Assembly: GCA_965262315.1 (NCBI GenBank) | Contig: CBDHFJ010000011.1 | Coordinates: 48,667 to 112,666 of the forward strand | Origin: JBCCFK01 sp965262315 | GTDB lineage: Bacteria; Actinomycetota; Acidimicrobiia; Acidimicrobiales; UBA8592 | DNA: 64,000 bases | Direction of reading: 5' to 3' | Shown: positions 7,779-17,835 of the stretch, piece by piece | Layout of the letters: every line of letters begins with the position of its first letter | Position numbering within the stretch: the stretch's first letter is position 1 | Made by a program: the position numbers and the translations under genes | The notes under the pieces: generated by a model | Told to the model about the DNA's origin: nothing | What the model saw: the letters and a program-made list of their open reading frames with translations, nothing else | Database searches by the model: none

Positions 7779-9063
7779 GCGCACGCGACGACCGCGACGA
7801 CGATGACGACCGCGACGACCGCGACGACCGCGACGACCGCGACGACCGCGACCGCGACGACCGCGACGACCGCGACGACCGCGACGACCGATGACGACCG
7901 CGACGACCGCGACGACCGCGACGACGATGACGAGCACGACCCGCATGGCGGCGAGGGGGACGACATCGAGCCCAGCGGCGACGGTCACCACGGCTCGTTC
8001 GACGACCCGCTCTTCTACTACGAGAACACCCCGAAGCTCGGCTCGCCCGACACGCCGGGCTGGACCCGACCCGACCGCGAGTTCGAGATGAGGGTCTACG
8101 GGCGAGACCTCGAGATGCCGGACGGCGAGGACGTCGAGTTCTGGGGATTCGAGGACCGCATCAACCGCGCCGACGAGGACGTCGTTCGCCCCTCATCGCC
8201 CATCCGGGTGACCGAGGGCGACATCGTCCACGTCACCATCAAGCCCTCCAAGCGACAGCACACCATCCACATGCACGGCATCGAGATCGACACCTTCAAC
8301 GACGGTGTCGGTCACACGTCGTTCGAGGTGACCGGTTCGTACACGTATCAGTTCAGCGCCGGCGCGCCCTTCCGCCCGCTGGGCTCCACCGAGCCGAAGA
8401 CCCGCGGCGCGGGAACGTACGTGTACCACTGCCACGTCAACACCACGCTCCACTACCAGATGGGCATGTGGGGGCCGCTCATCGTGGATCCCATCGAGGG
8501 CCGCGGACATGCGTTCCACAACGGACCGCAGTACGACGTGAACACCGAGCGCATCTGGGCCGCAGGTGACGTCGACCCGTCGTGGCGCGATCTCGGTCAT
8601 CAGGCGGGCCTCCGCGGCGGGGACGCGGGCCTCAACGAGTTCAACCCGAAGTACTTCGACATCAGCGGCGTGTTCCAACCCATGCGGAACCGACGCCTCG
8701 ACGCCGCCGGCAGTGATCGAGGACCAGCGCATCGCCGCCGAGGTCACGGTTGGCGGACTTCCGACGCTCGTCCGGTACATCAATGCCGCGTACGGACGGC
8801 AGACCGTCACCTTCGATGGGATCGCCGACGGCTCGCTCGAGGTGGACGTGATCGCGGCCGACGGACGCGGCTTCGACGGGCTCGGCCCGAACTTCGCCCG
8901 GCCGTACCGCCTGACCGGTCCGCTGGAGACGATCACGGCCGAGCGGTTCGACCTGCTCGTCACCGCCACCCGCCCAGGCACGTCGGTGGCGACGATCGAG
9001 ACGAGGCACTGGATCACCGGCGCGCTCCTCGGGCTGTGCCGGACCACGGTGACGGCCAGCTGA
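7775..9063 (+). CDS. Second multicopper oxidase, reading frame interrupted twice
   Basis: Starts at ATG 7775 (ATGA overlap with the first MCO). It opens with an Asp/Arg repeat (DDR units). Removing one base near 7889 joins the frame DEHDPHGGEGDD to a cupredoxin domain, and removing one near 8690-8700 joins FQPMR to STPPAVIEDQRIAAEV. The repaired product would be 428 residues. Copper motifs: KRQHTIHMHGIEI and GTYVYHCHVNTTLHYQMGM in the first domain; the second domain runs to LLGLCRTTVTAS. No signal peptide is visible, so export might depend on the Tat-like partner. Either two sequencing errors or a decaying gene. Confidence 0.75.
7787..7930 (+). repeat. 9-base microsatellite (gacgaccgc)n coding DDR units
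   Basis: About 140 bases of near-perfect 9-base units encoding Asp-Asp-Arg at the N-terminus of the second MCO, with two interruptions that give DDDDD and DRD. The unit breaks near 7889 (gaccgatgac), where the frame is lost. In the other forward frame it reads as Thr-Ala-Thr. Such a tract is prone to slippage, so the frameshift could be biological phase variation or an assembly artefact. Confidence 0.85.
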
Positions 9064-9098
9064 GCCGGGACAACGAAACGAAACGGGGACAGGAGATC

Positions 9099-12000
9099 AT
9101 GCGCACGGACAGTCGTCGACGGCCGATCGGCATCGCAGTGGCGGCGGTGGTGACCGCACTCGTCGCGGCAGCATTCGTCGGTTCCAATCTGGGTTCGTCT
9201 GCGGGGGCGGCACCGGAACCGGACTTCGTGCTCGAGTCCTACGCCACCGGCCTGTTCCTCCCGGTCGACGTCGAGTGGTCGTCGAACGGCCTGCTGTTCG
9301 TCGCCGAGAAGGGGGGCCGCATACGCGTGGTGTCAGGTGGAACCACCTCGACGTTCGCCGATCTCAGCGCCGAGGTGAACAGCGATGCCGAAGCGGGGCC
9401 TCCTCGGTGTTGCCGTGCACCCCGACTTCGCGGCCGGCTCCCCGTACGTCTACGCGCTGTATGCGTACGACCCTCCAGAGACCGCCGGACAGAGCGGCGC
9501 CGGCGGTCCCGACGGTGAAGGCCAACGCGTTGCGCGCCTCACCCGTCTCACGGCCGACCCGGCCACCGGCCTCACCACGGCAGTGCCCGGGTCAGCGACG
9601 ACGATCCTGGGTGCAGGCGGTACCTGGGCCAGCGCCGGAGACCCGCTCTCGACGCCGGATCAGACCTCGTCCTGGGCGTGCGGCAATCCGCCGTCCGTCG
9701 ACAACTGTCTGCCAGCGGATGCCGGGTTCCACAGCGTGGGCACGGTCGCCTTCGGTCCCGACGGCATGCTGTACGTGGGCAGCGGCGACGGCGCGAGCTT
9801 CTCCGCCGAAGCCCGTTCGCTCCGCTCGCTCGACCTCGACAGCGCGGCCGGCAAGATCCTCCGGATCGATCCGGCCACCGGGCTCGGGCTCCCCGACAAC
9901 CCGCACTGGGACGGCAACGCCGACAGCACCCGGTCGCGGGTCTGGTACTCCGGACTCCGCAACCCCTACCGGTTCAGCTTCGACGACGGTGGCCAGGTGT
10001 GGGTCGGTGACGTCGGTGCCGGCGGCTTCGAAGAGGTCAACACGGGCGCTCCCGGCTCGGACTTCGGGTGGCCGTGCTACGAAGGCGGGACCGGCGGCGT
10101 CCTCCAGACCAACCCCGACTTCTCGTCGATGCCGGAGTGCCAGGCGTACTACGGGACCAACGACGCAGTCGCTCCGACGCACGCGTACAGCCACGCCGAC
10201 GATTCCGGCGCCATCATCGGCGGCCCGTTCATCCCGAGCGGTTCGTCATGGCCACCGCAGTACCAGGGTGGCATGGTCATCGCGGACTACGAGCGGGCGA
10301 CCCTCACCGTGCTGGACGTGTCCGGCGGACCGATCGTCGAGGTCCCGCTCGCCACCCAGATCGTGTCGGTCGGTGCGACCTTCGGACCCGATGGTCACCT
10401 CTACCTGGCGGGCATCGCCGACAGCGCAGTGCTCCGGATCCGCTATGCGCCGGGGGTGCAGACACCAGGACTGTTGCGGACGACCACGATTCCGCCCGTG
10501 CCGTCGCTCATCAGTCTGGACGGACTCCCGCGGACACAGTGGGGTGTCGACTGGCTGCAGCTCGACCCGGGCACCTACCAGCGATGCTTCTCCGACGTGC
10601 CCGGCTTCGTGACACCGGTGTGCGAAGACGTGGAGGTCGCGTCGACGGCCACCACGGTCGACGCCGCTGTGTTCGCAGCGCAGGCGACCCTCCAGGTCAC
10701 CACCCGCATCGCGGGGACCACCTCGGGCGTCCCGTCGGTCATCTCGATCGACGGCGCGGCAGCGGACGACTGGGGCGTGTTCACCTCGATCGACCCTGGC
10801 CTGCACGAGATCTGCTGGGGGCCCGTGGCGGACCAGCAGCCGCCACCGTGCCAGACGGTCGACCTGGTCGCAGGCGCCCACCATGTCGTCGAGGGGGTGT
10901 TCACCCCTTCGCCCGGTGCACCGGGCCCCACCGAGCCCACAGGACTGCTCCGTGTCCTCACCACCCCGGCGGTGCCGTCCACGGTCTCGGTCAACGGGGT
11001 CGACACGCTGCAGTTCGGACTCCAGTGGGTGCCCACCGCAACCGGGACCCACACCATCTGCTTCTCGGATGTGCCCGGCTTCACCACGCCGCCCTGTGAG
11101 ACGGTCACCGTGGTGGAGGGGCAGACGACGGTCGTGGACGGGATCTTCGGCGAGCAGAGTGCACTCCGTGCGGTGACCGTTCCCGCCACGGACGTGGTGA
11201 TCACCGTCGACGGGGTGCCCCGGAACCAGTGGGGCCTGTTGACCGCGATCGATGTCGGCCCGGCGACGGTGTGCGCTCAGTTCCCGACCGGCGAGATCTG
11301 CGAGGCCATCAGCCTGGTGGCAGGCATCGAGTCCACGGTCAACCTCGAGCCGGGAGGAGCCGCCAATCAGCCTCCGGTTGCGGCTGCCGGGCCTGACCAG
11401 ATCGTGGTCGACGCGGACGGTTCTGGTTCTGAGCTCGTCCCCGTCGACGGCACCGGATCAACAGACCCCGACGGCACGATCGTCTCGTGGACCTGGACCG
11501 ACAACGGAACCACGATCGGCACCGGAGCCACACCCACACTCGACCTCCCCATCGGCACCCACACCATCGACCTCACCGTCACCGACAACGACGCCGCAAC
11601 CGCCACCGACACCGTCACCATCACCGTCGAACCCCCACCCAATCAGCCTCCGGTTGCGGCTGCCGGGCCTGACCAGATCGTGGTCGACGCGGACGGTTCT
11701 GGTTCTGAGCTCGTCCCCGTCGACGGCACCGGATCAACAGACCCCGACGGCACGATCGTCTCGTGGACCTGGACCGACAACGGAACCACGATCGGCACCG
11801 GAGCCACACCCACACTCGACCTCCCCATCGGCACCCACACCATCGACCTCACCGTCACCGACAACGACGCCGCAACCGCCACCGACACCGTCACCATCAC
11901 CGTCGAACCCGCACCCAATCAGCCTCCGGTTGCGGCTGCCGGGGCTGACCGGGTTGTGGTCGATGTGGACGGTTCTGGTTCTGAGCTCGTGGCGGTCGAC

Positions 12001-12945
12001 GGCACCGGATCAACAGACCCCGACGGCACGATCGTCTCGTGGACCTGGACCGACAACGGAACCACGATCGGCACCGGAGCCACACCCACACTCGACCTCC
12101 CCATCGGCACCCACACCATCGACCTCACCGTCACCGACAACGACGCCGCAACCGCCACCGACACCGTCACCATCACCGTCGAACCCCCACCGGATCCGGT
12201 CATCTACATCAGCGCCACGGGTGGGGGGACGGTCGCCGGTGTCGGGTACGCCGACGAGGACGTGCTGGCATTCGACACCGCGACCGGGACCTGGTCGCTG
12301 TACCTGGACGGCGGCGACGTCGGTCTCACCAACGGCGGCGGTCGCGACATCGACGCCTTGTCGGTCATGGCCGACGGATCTGTTCTGGTGAGCATGCAAC
12401 GTGACGGCTCCGTCAGCGGCGTGGGGTTCTTCGACGAGGCGGACATCCTGCGGTTCGTGCCCACATCCACTGGTCCGAACACCAGCGGCACCTTCAGCAT
12501 GTACCTCGATGCGTCCGACGTCGGCCTCGGCGGGGGCTCCGAGGACATCGACGGGGTCGCCGTCCTCGACGACGGGTCGCTGCTGATCACGACGGTCGGA
12601 TCCGCGACGGTTCCGGGTGTCTCCGCTCAGCCCGAGGACGTGATGCGGTTCGTTCCGAGCTCGCTCGGGACGACCTCCGCCGGGACGTGGTCACTCCACC
12701 TCGACGGCAGCGACGTCGGCCTCAGTGAGGATGCCGTGATCGTCGCCCTGACGACCGACGGCGACTCACCGGTGATCCGAGTGGACGGCGAGGCCGAGCT
12801 TCCCGGCCTCACGCCCGACCAGGACGACCTCGTCCGCTGCGGTGACCCGATCACGGGCCCGTCGTCGGCGTGCACGTTCGACCTCTACTGGTCCGCCGGT
12901 GCCGAGGGCTTCGGCGGCGCCATCGACGGCGCGTCGATCCGCTGA
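9099..12945 (+). CDS. Secreted PQQ-dependent sugar dehydrogenase-like protein with PEGA-like cassette and PKD repeats (one frameshift)
   Basis: ATG 9099 follows AGGAG. A signal peptide (about 10-37) precedes a six-bladed glucose/sorbosone dehydrogenase domain. Its hallmarks are RGLLGVAVHPDF, FGPDGMLYVGSGDG, GKILRIDPATG, SGLRNPYRFSFD and FGWPCYEGG. The frame breaks near 9390 (…NSDAE|RGLLGV); dropping one base restores a 1281-residue protein. After the propeller come four PEGA-like repeats (10468-11355), three PKD domains (11365-12192) and a C-terminal domain with the repeated motif YLDGSDVGLS. It would oxidise a sugar or alcohol outside the cell using PQQ; the acceptor is unknown. It lies 35 bases after the second MCO and is probably cotranscribed with it. 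Confidence 0.85.
10468..11355 (+). repeat. PEGA-like four-repeat cassette, copy 1 (PQQ dehydrogenase)
   Basis: Four consecutive repeats of about 70 residues: GLLRTTTIPPVPSLISLDG, TLQVTTRIAG…, GLLRVLTTPAVPSTVSVNG and ALRAVTVPATDVVITVDG. Most contain PG.Y.VCF.DVPGF.TP.CE with a Cys pair 11-12 residues apart. An APGPTEPTG linker separates the two A-B pairs. Same layout as 19930-20802, 32581-33462 and 40022-40885. Confidence 0.9.
11365..12192 (+). repeat. Three tandem 276-base repeats encoding PKD domains
   Basis: Units at 11365-11640, 11641-11916 and 11917-12192 each encode 92 residues beginning NQPPVAAAG and containing DGTGSTDPDGTIVSWTW and THTIDLTVTDNDAATATDT, the PKD signature. Units 1 and 2 are almost base-identical; unit 3 differs only in its first third. 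This indicates very recent duplication or gene conversion. PKD domains are extracellular spacers or glycan-contact modules. Confidence 0.95.
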
Positions 12946-12958
12946 TCGACCCGACGGG

Positions 12959-13738
12959 TCAGGACGGGAGCGGCTCCCAGCTGTCGAACCAGACGTCCCA
13001 GCGGTCGGGGCCACCGGCGAGGTTGCCGCCGACGCTGCGCTTGAACGCCGGGGCTGTGCCACCGCCTGTGACGGGCAGGTCGGGCAGGAGGTAGTAGTCC
13101 TCCTGCCATTCGGTGGTGAAGCCGGCGGCACACCCGGCGCTGCTCTGACCCTCGGTCCAGGTCGTCGTCTGGCGTGAGCGCACGTGGATCGCCTGCACGC
13201 CGGGGGCGATGTCCACATAGCCCTCGACGGTTGCGACCCACTCGTTGTCGCCGCGGCACACCACGGTCCCGTTCTCGGAGTAGGTGACCCCGGATGTTCC
13301 TGTCCTCGTCCAGTCACCACCGGGTGTCCAGACCTCCGGCATCAGGCGGATCGCCGGTCGATAGCGAACGCGTCGGGTGACGTCGCCGCACGCGTTCTGG
13401 GTGACCTGGTAGCGCAGGATCCCTCGGTGCCACTTGAGCTGGTCCCAGTGGCAACGGGTCTGTGGATCATCCGGCGCCGAGTTGTACTGGCGGAAGCGGT
13501 TCCGGCTGCGCTCCTCGAACCACAGCACCGATCGCGCCGGCTCGCCCGAGACGTAGTTGAAGCCCTCGAGGTAGTTCCCAGCACGAATCTGGTCGATGTT
13601 CGGGTAGTGCGACCGGAGGTTCTCCTGTGCAGGTTGGGCACCAGCACCGGTGCCCAGGCTCGCCACCAGGAGGACGAACGTGATGACGAAGCCGGTCCAC
13701 GCGAGTGTGCGTCGAGGGGCGTGCTGGGTTGTGCTCAT
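12959..13738 (-). CDS. Secreted hypothetical protein
   Basis: 259 residues with a signal peptide (helix about 13-32, ending near GAGAQPAQ). ATG 13738 has GGAGG six bases upstream. The mature part is rich in Trp/Tyr/Arg and has Cys pairs (QTRCHWDQLKWH, TQNACGDVTRR, GTVVCRGDNEW, SSAGCAAGF). No family recognised. It converges on the PQQ dehydrogenase with 13 bases between stops; these sit at a small palindrome, GACCCGACGGGTC (12948-12960). Probably an extracellular protein; function unknown. Confidence 0.75.
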   Translation of the reverse strand: MSTTQHAPRRTLAWTGFVITFVLLVASLGTGAGAQPAQENLRSHYPNIDQIRAGNYLEGFNYVSGEPARSVLWFEERSRNRFRQYNSAPDDPQTRCHWDQLKWHRGILRYQVTQNACGDVTRRVRYRPAIRLMPEVWTPGGDWTRTGTSGVTYSENGTVVCRGDNEWVATVEGYVDIAPGVQAIHVRSRQTTTWTEGQSSAGCAAGFTTEWQEDYYLLPDLPVTGGGTAPAFKRSVGGNLAGGPDRWDVWFDSWEPLPS

Positions 13739-13929
13739 GTCGAACCTCCGACCATTTCGGTCCGAAGGCCCCTGACCCGCCCGCCCCCGAGTGTGGCACG
13801 GCCGCTACGCCGGGTGAGGGACCAGCGCCCACCGACCGAAACTGCCTGCGACCGCGCCGCGCACGGCCTTCACCGCGATTTGAGGTCTGCATAGGGCAGG
13901 ATTGGGGCGGCCGCGACAACCATGGATGG

Positions 13930-15264
13930 ATGTCTTCGTCAACCGACGAGACCCGCTCGCGGGCCAGCACACTGCTGCGCCACCCCTTCTTTCAGAGCGT
14001 GTGCGCGGGGATCGTGGGGATGACGCTGATCGTGGTGGTGTCCATCGTGGCGTCCCAGCGCGCCGGCGAGAACGTGGCGATGCGCGAAGCCCGAGAACTC
14101 ACGGCAGTGGTGGCCCAGACCGTCGTCGGCCCGAACATGAGTGCCGGGCTCCTCGCGGGCGATCCGGCCGAGCTCGCACGGCTCGACGAGATCGTTCGTG
14201 AACGCGTCCTGCGCGGCACGACGGCCCGGGTGAAGCTCTGGGACGCCGAGGGCCGCGTGATCTACTCGGACGAGCAACGCCTGATCGGCGAGATCTATCC
14301 GCTCGATGGAGACAAGGTGGCATCCCTGTGGTCGGGCAAGGCCGTCTCCGAGATCAGCGACCTCCAGGGACCGGAGAACCGCTTCGAAGCGGACCAGGGT
14401 CGTTTGCTCGAGGTCTACCTCCCCGTACCCGGCCCCGACGATGTACCGCTCCTGTACGAGAGCTACTTCGACTACTCGGTGGTGGAGGGAGCGAGCGCGC
14501 GCATCCGCAACGAATTCCTGCCGATCGTCATCGGGTCGCTGTTGATCGCGCAGATCCTCCATCTCGTGCTCGCGTGGACCCTGCATCGGCGGCTGAACCG
14601 GTCGCAACGCGAGCGTGAACTGCTCCTGCAGCGAGCGATCGACTCCTCGGACCTGGCCCGGCGACGGATCGCCGGCGATCTCCACGACGGTGTCGTGCAG
14701 GATCTGGTGGCCACCTCGTACGCCATGTCCGCTGCAGCGGAGATGGCACGTCAGGAAGGGTCACCGGAGCTGGCGGGCGACCTCCGCATGGCGGCGGCGA
14801 ACACCCGTCGGGGTCTCCAGTCCCTCCGCTCGCTGCTCGTCGACATCTACCCCGCCAACCTCCGCACGCAGGGACTCGCCGACGCGATCTCTGACCTGCT
14901 CGCACCCGCGGACAGCCTCGGGATCGCCGCCGAATGCGAGATCGATGGCCGAGTCGACGCGTCGATCGAGCACACGGCCCTGGTCTACCGCGTCGTCCGC
15001 GAGTCCGTCCGCAACGTGTTTCGCCACGCCGATGCCTCGTGCCTCCACGTCAAGATCCGCGGCGACGATCACGGTCTGTCCGCCGCGGTGATCGACGACG
15101 GCCGGGGTTTCGACACCGCCTCCGCGCTCCTCTCCGACTCGGAGGACGATGGCCACATCGGGCTGCGGCTCATCACCGACCTCGCAGCCGACGCCGGCGC
15201 CGAGCTCTTGGTCGAGTCCGGTGTCGGAGAAGGAACCAGGGTTCTCCTGGACGTGCCCCGATGA
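13930..15264 (+). CDS. Membrane sensor histidine kinase (NarL/DesK class)
   Basis: 444 residues. Two helices (about 22-43 and 198-221) flank a periplasmic sensor of roughly 150 residues with VKLWDAEGRVIYSDE, a dCache/PAS-like pattern. The HisKA_3 phosphoacceptor is His252 in RRIAGDLHDGVVQDL. The ATPase part shows VRESVRNVFRHADA, VIDDGRGFDTA and GHIGLRLITDLA. ATG 13930 is the first start that keeps TM1 near the N-terminus. Overlaps the response regulator by ATGA. The signal is unknown. Confidence 0.9.
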   Translation: MSSSTDETRSRASTLLRHPFFQSVCAGIVGMTLIVVVSIVASQRAGENVAMREARELTAVVAQTVVGPNMSAGLLAGDPAELARLDEIVRERVLRGTTARVKLWDAEGRVIYSDEQRLIGEIYPLDGDKVASLWSGKAVSEISDLQGPENRFEADQGRLLEVYLPVPGPDDVPLLYESYFDYSVVEGASARIRNEFLPIVIGSLLIAQILHLVLAWTLHRRLNRSQRERELLLQRAIDSSDLARRRIAGDLHDGVVQDLVATSYAMSAAAEMARQEGSPELAGDLRMAAANTRRGLQSLRSLLVDIYPANLRTQGLADAISDLLAPADSLGIAAECEIDGRVDASIEHTALVYRVVRESVRNVFRHADASCLHVKIRGDDHGLSAAVIDDGRGFDTASALLSDSEDDGHIGLRLITDLAADAGAELLVESGVGEGTRVLLDVPR

Positions 15265-15668
15265 TCCGCGTCGCCCTGGTCGACGATCACCGGCTGCTGC
15301 GATCCGCACTCGCTCGACTCCTCGAGCTCACCCCGGAGATGGAGGTCGTGGCCGTGGCGTCGTCGGGCGAAGAGTTCCTCCTGGTCGACCCCCAGGTCGA
15401 GATCGACGTCGTGCTCATGGACCTCTCGATGCCGGGCATGGGTGGCGTGGAGGCGACGCGGCGGTCGCGTCGCCTACGACCCGAGGCACGCGTGGTGATC
15501 CTCAGCGCGCACACCGACCGCGCAGGCATCGACGCAGCCATGGAGGCGGGTGCCTTCGGCTACCTGGTGAAGGACGCCGAGCCGTCCGAGCTCGTGGCAG
15601 GCATCCGCTCTGCATCCCAGGCGGAACCAGCACCCGAGGCTTCCCCTGCCCAGGTCCCGGGTACGTGA
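15261..15668 (+). CDS. Receiver-only response regulator (NarL-type, lacking the HTH domain)
   Basis: 135 residues. Receiver domain with VALVDDHRLLR, phosphoacceptor Asp54 in VVLMDLSMPGMGG, and the switch Lys in FGYLVKDAEP. NarL-family partners of such kinases normally carry a C-terminal LuxR-type HTH to about 210 residues. Here the protein ends after a short Ala/Pro tail (ASQAEPAPEASPAQVPGT). Its last 109 bases overlap the 3' end of the convergent kinase gene. It may be a genuine single-domain regulator or a gene truncated by rearrangement. Confidence 0.85.
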   Translation: MIRVALVDDHRLLRSALARLLELTPEMEVVAVASSGEEFLLVDPQVEIDVVLMDLSMPGMGGVEATRRSRRLRPEARVVILSAHTDRAGIDAAMEAGAFGYLVKDAEPSELVAGIRSASQAEPAPEASPAQVPGT

Positions 15669-16972
15669 GCAGTCGGGTGTGCAGCCCGACCCCGGACCAG
15701 TTCGGGCAGCACCAGCTCCACGATCACGCCGCCGCCCGCCGGCTGGTTGATCTCGAGATGACCACCAACGCGTGCGGCCGTCCGCTCGGCGATCGCCAGA
15801 CCGAGGCCTGAGCTGCCCCCGGCACTGCGCCCCGCGGTGACCAGCTCCGGCGAGAATCCCGGCCCGGTGTCCTGGACACCGATCCGGACCCAGCCCGGCT
15901 CCTGGTGGACCCACACCGTGAGGCCGACCCCCTCGTCGGTGTGACGAAACACGTTCTCGATCAACACGTCGACCGCCGCCACCAGCTCATCCTCGGTGAG
16001 CGCGACCGTCGCCGGACCGGTCGAGCGTTCGAATCGCCACGGGCGTTCCTGATCCGCGGCCAGCACGGCCCAGAACTCCACGCGGCGGGCGATCGCTGCC
16101 GACGGGTCGACCGCCACCGTCTCCGGTGCCGCCGGCCGGTTGCGGGTCTCGTCGATGAGCGCGGTCAGCTGGACGGTCAAGCGGTTGACGTCGGCGCTGA
16201 GCCGTTCGGCCAGCTCTGGATCCTCGATCTCCTGGAGGCGCATCCGAAGCGCCGTCAGCGGCGTGCGCAGGCGGTGCGACATCTCCGCCAGGAGTTCACG
16301 CTCCACCTCGAGCATCGTGGAGATGCGAGCGCCGAGTTGGTTCACCGCCTCACCCAGGTCCTCGAGCTCATGCGGACCCTGGGGCACGACCCGAGCCTCG
16401 AGATCGCCCGCGCTGAGCCGGAGTGCCGTGGCGGCGAGCTGACGGGTGGGGGCGACGACGCTCTGGGCCAAGCGGTCCGCGAGCAGCACCGACATCGTGA
16501 CGAGCGCGGCAGTCGAGATGAGAAGCGTGGTCCATGCCCGTGCCTGCCCCGCATACAGGTCGGCGTCGGGTACGAAGACCCGGACCCCCGCCCGTCGACC
16601 GTCCACCCCGGTGACCACACTGACGACTTCGTGGCCGCCCGCGACCGATCGGTTCGTCGACACGCCGCCGCTGAGGGTCTCGGCGAGCGCCACGGGGTCG
16701 GCGACCTCGACGCCGAGGAGCGTTCCGTCGGAGAGTGCGACCGTCATCCTCCCTTCGGTGCCGGCACTGGTCCGGCGCACCGCCATGTAGATGTCGGCGC
16801 GATCGTCGCCCGCGGCCGCCACCGCCGCGGCCACCTCGGCCGCTTCGAGTTCCGCCTGCTGCACCGCTCGGTCGAAGCCGGTCTGTCGGATCACCAGGCC
16901 CAGCGGGACCACGAACGCCAGCGCCGCGATGACCGACACGGCCAAGAAGACCGTGACGAGGCGGCGTCTCAC
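15560..16972 (-). CDS. Sensor histidine kinase (OmpR-partner, HisKA type)
   Basis: 470 residues. TM helices at about 7-29 and 149-166 enclose an extracellular sensor. A HAMP region (SVVAPTRQLAATALRLSAGDL) follows, then the HisKA box with His233 in LAEMSHRLRTPLTALR. The ATPase domain shows ENVFRHTDEGV, VQDTGPGFSPEL and GLGLAIAERTAARVGG. The last 40 residues extend beyond the ATPase domain and overlap the opposite-strand receiver gene. It overlaps its response regulator by four bases. The stimulus is unknown. Confidence 0.9.
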   Translation of the reverse strand: MRRRLVTVFLAVSVIAALAFVVPLGLVIRQTGFDRAVQQAELEAAEVAAAVAAAGDDRADIYMAVRRTSAGTEGRMTVALSDGTLLGVEVADPVALAETLSGGVSTNRSVAGGHEVVSVVTGVDGRRAGVRVFVPDADLYAGQARAWTTLLISTAALVTMSVLLADRLAQSVVAPTRQLAATALRLSAGDLEARVVPQGPHELEDLGEAVNQLGARISTMLEVERELLAEMSHRLRTPLTALRMRLQEIEDPELAERLSADVNRLTVQLTALIDETRNRPAAPETVAVDPSAAIARRVEFWAVLAADQERPWRFERSTGPATVALTEDELVAAVDVLIENVFRHTDEGVGLTVWVHQEPGWVRIGVQDTGPGFSPELVTAGRSAGGSSGLGLAIAERTAARVGGHLEINQPAGGGVIVELVLPELVRGRAAHPTAHVPGTWAGEASGAGSAWDAERMPATSSDGSASFTR

Positions 16973-17652
16973 GACGGCGGGACGACGAGCTTCAGTCCCA
17001 CCCCACGAACCGTGTGGAGGTACCGCGGTTCGGAGGCCGACTCACCGAGCTTGCGACGCAGCCAGGAAACGTGGACGTCGATGGTCCGGTCGGCACCCCC
17101 GAAAGGCTGTCGCCAGACAGCCACGAACAGGTCCCGTCGACTCACCACCTCGCCCACCCGCTCCGCGAGGTGGGCCAGGATGTCGAACTCCTTGCGGTTC
17201 AGGTCGACGGCCTGCCCGCCGTGCCAGACCTCTCGGGACCGGGTGTCGATCCGCAACTCGCCGATCTCGAAGCTGCGGGACTCACTGCCTCCGTCGAGGC
17301 GGCGCAGCAAGGCGCGGACGCGTGCTGCCAGCTCCGCGCCCGAGTAGGGCTTCACCACGTACTCGTCGGCGCCGGCGTCGAGCAGGCGGACGATGTCGGA
17401 CTCCTGATCTCGCGCCGTGGCGACGATCACCGGGACCTGCGACACCGCACGGATCATCCGGAGCAGGTCGGTCCCGTCCAGGTCCGGGAGGCCCAGGTCG
17501 AGCACGACCAAGTCGGGCGGGTCCTCCACGATGGATCGCAGGGAACCCATGGCGGTGGCATCGCTCGCCACCTCGTTTCCGGCGTCCATGAGCGCCGCTG
17601 CCGCCAAGTCGCGGATCTCCCGGTCGTCCTCGACGATGAAGACCGATGCCAT
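16969..17652 (-). CDS. OmpR/PhoB-family response regulator
   Basis: 227 residues. Receiver domain with VEDD (about 7-10), phosphoacceptor Asp52 in VVLDLGLPDLDG, and YVVKPYSGAELAARVRALLRR with the conserved Lys. The C-terminal winged helix contains LNRKEFDILAHLAERVGEVV, TIDVHVSWLRRKLGE and YLHTVRGVGLKL. ATG 17652 gives the normal family N-terminus; no strong ribosome-binding site is present. It is the first gene of the pair with the kinase. Targets are unknown, but the surface-protein gene immediately upstream on the same strand is a candidate. Confidence 0.92.
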   Translation of the reverse strand: MASVFIVEDDREIRDLAAAALMDAGNEVASDATAMGSLRSIVEDPPDLVVLDLGLPDLDGTDLLRMIRAVSQVPVIVATARDQESDIVRLLDAGADEYVVKPYSGAELAARVRALLRRLDGGSESRSFEIGELRIDTRSREVWHGGQAVDLNRKEFDILAHLAERVGEVVSRRDLFVAVWRQPFGGADRTIDVHVSWLRRKLGESASEPRYLHTVRGVGLKLVVPPS

Positions 17653-17835
17653 CAGACGTCGCGCTGGTGACGGAGCCGCAGCGCCCAAAAGGCAGCCAGG
17701 GGATCTGAGGTTCCGTTGAGGTGGACGATTCGCGCAGAAACGCCGCGTCGAGATCGACACAGCGTCCGCGGGGCACTCATGGCGGCGACTGTAGCACTCG
17801 GACCTGTGGAAAACCCTTGAGTTGCATGCGGCGAC

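Noticed and set aside
11365..12192. Tandem repeats as a mobile or satellite element
   Set aside because: Units are exact multiples of three, in frame, and encode PKD domains within one protein.
17807..17817. DnaA-box-like TTTTCCACAG
   Set aside because: A single one-mismatch match near 17.8 kb without further boxes, AT-rich DNA or dnaA/dnaN; not evidence for an origin.
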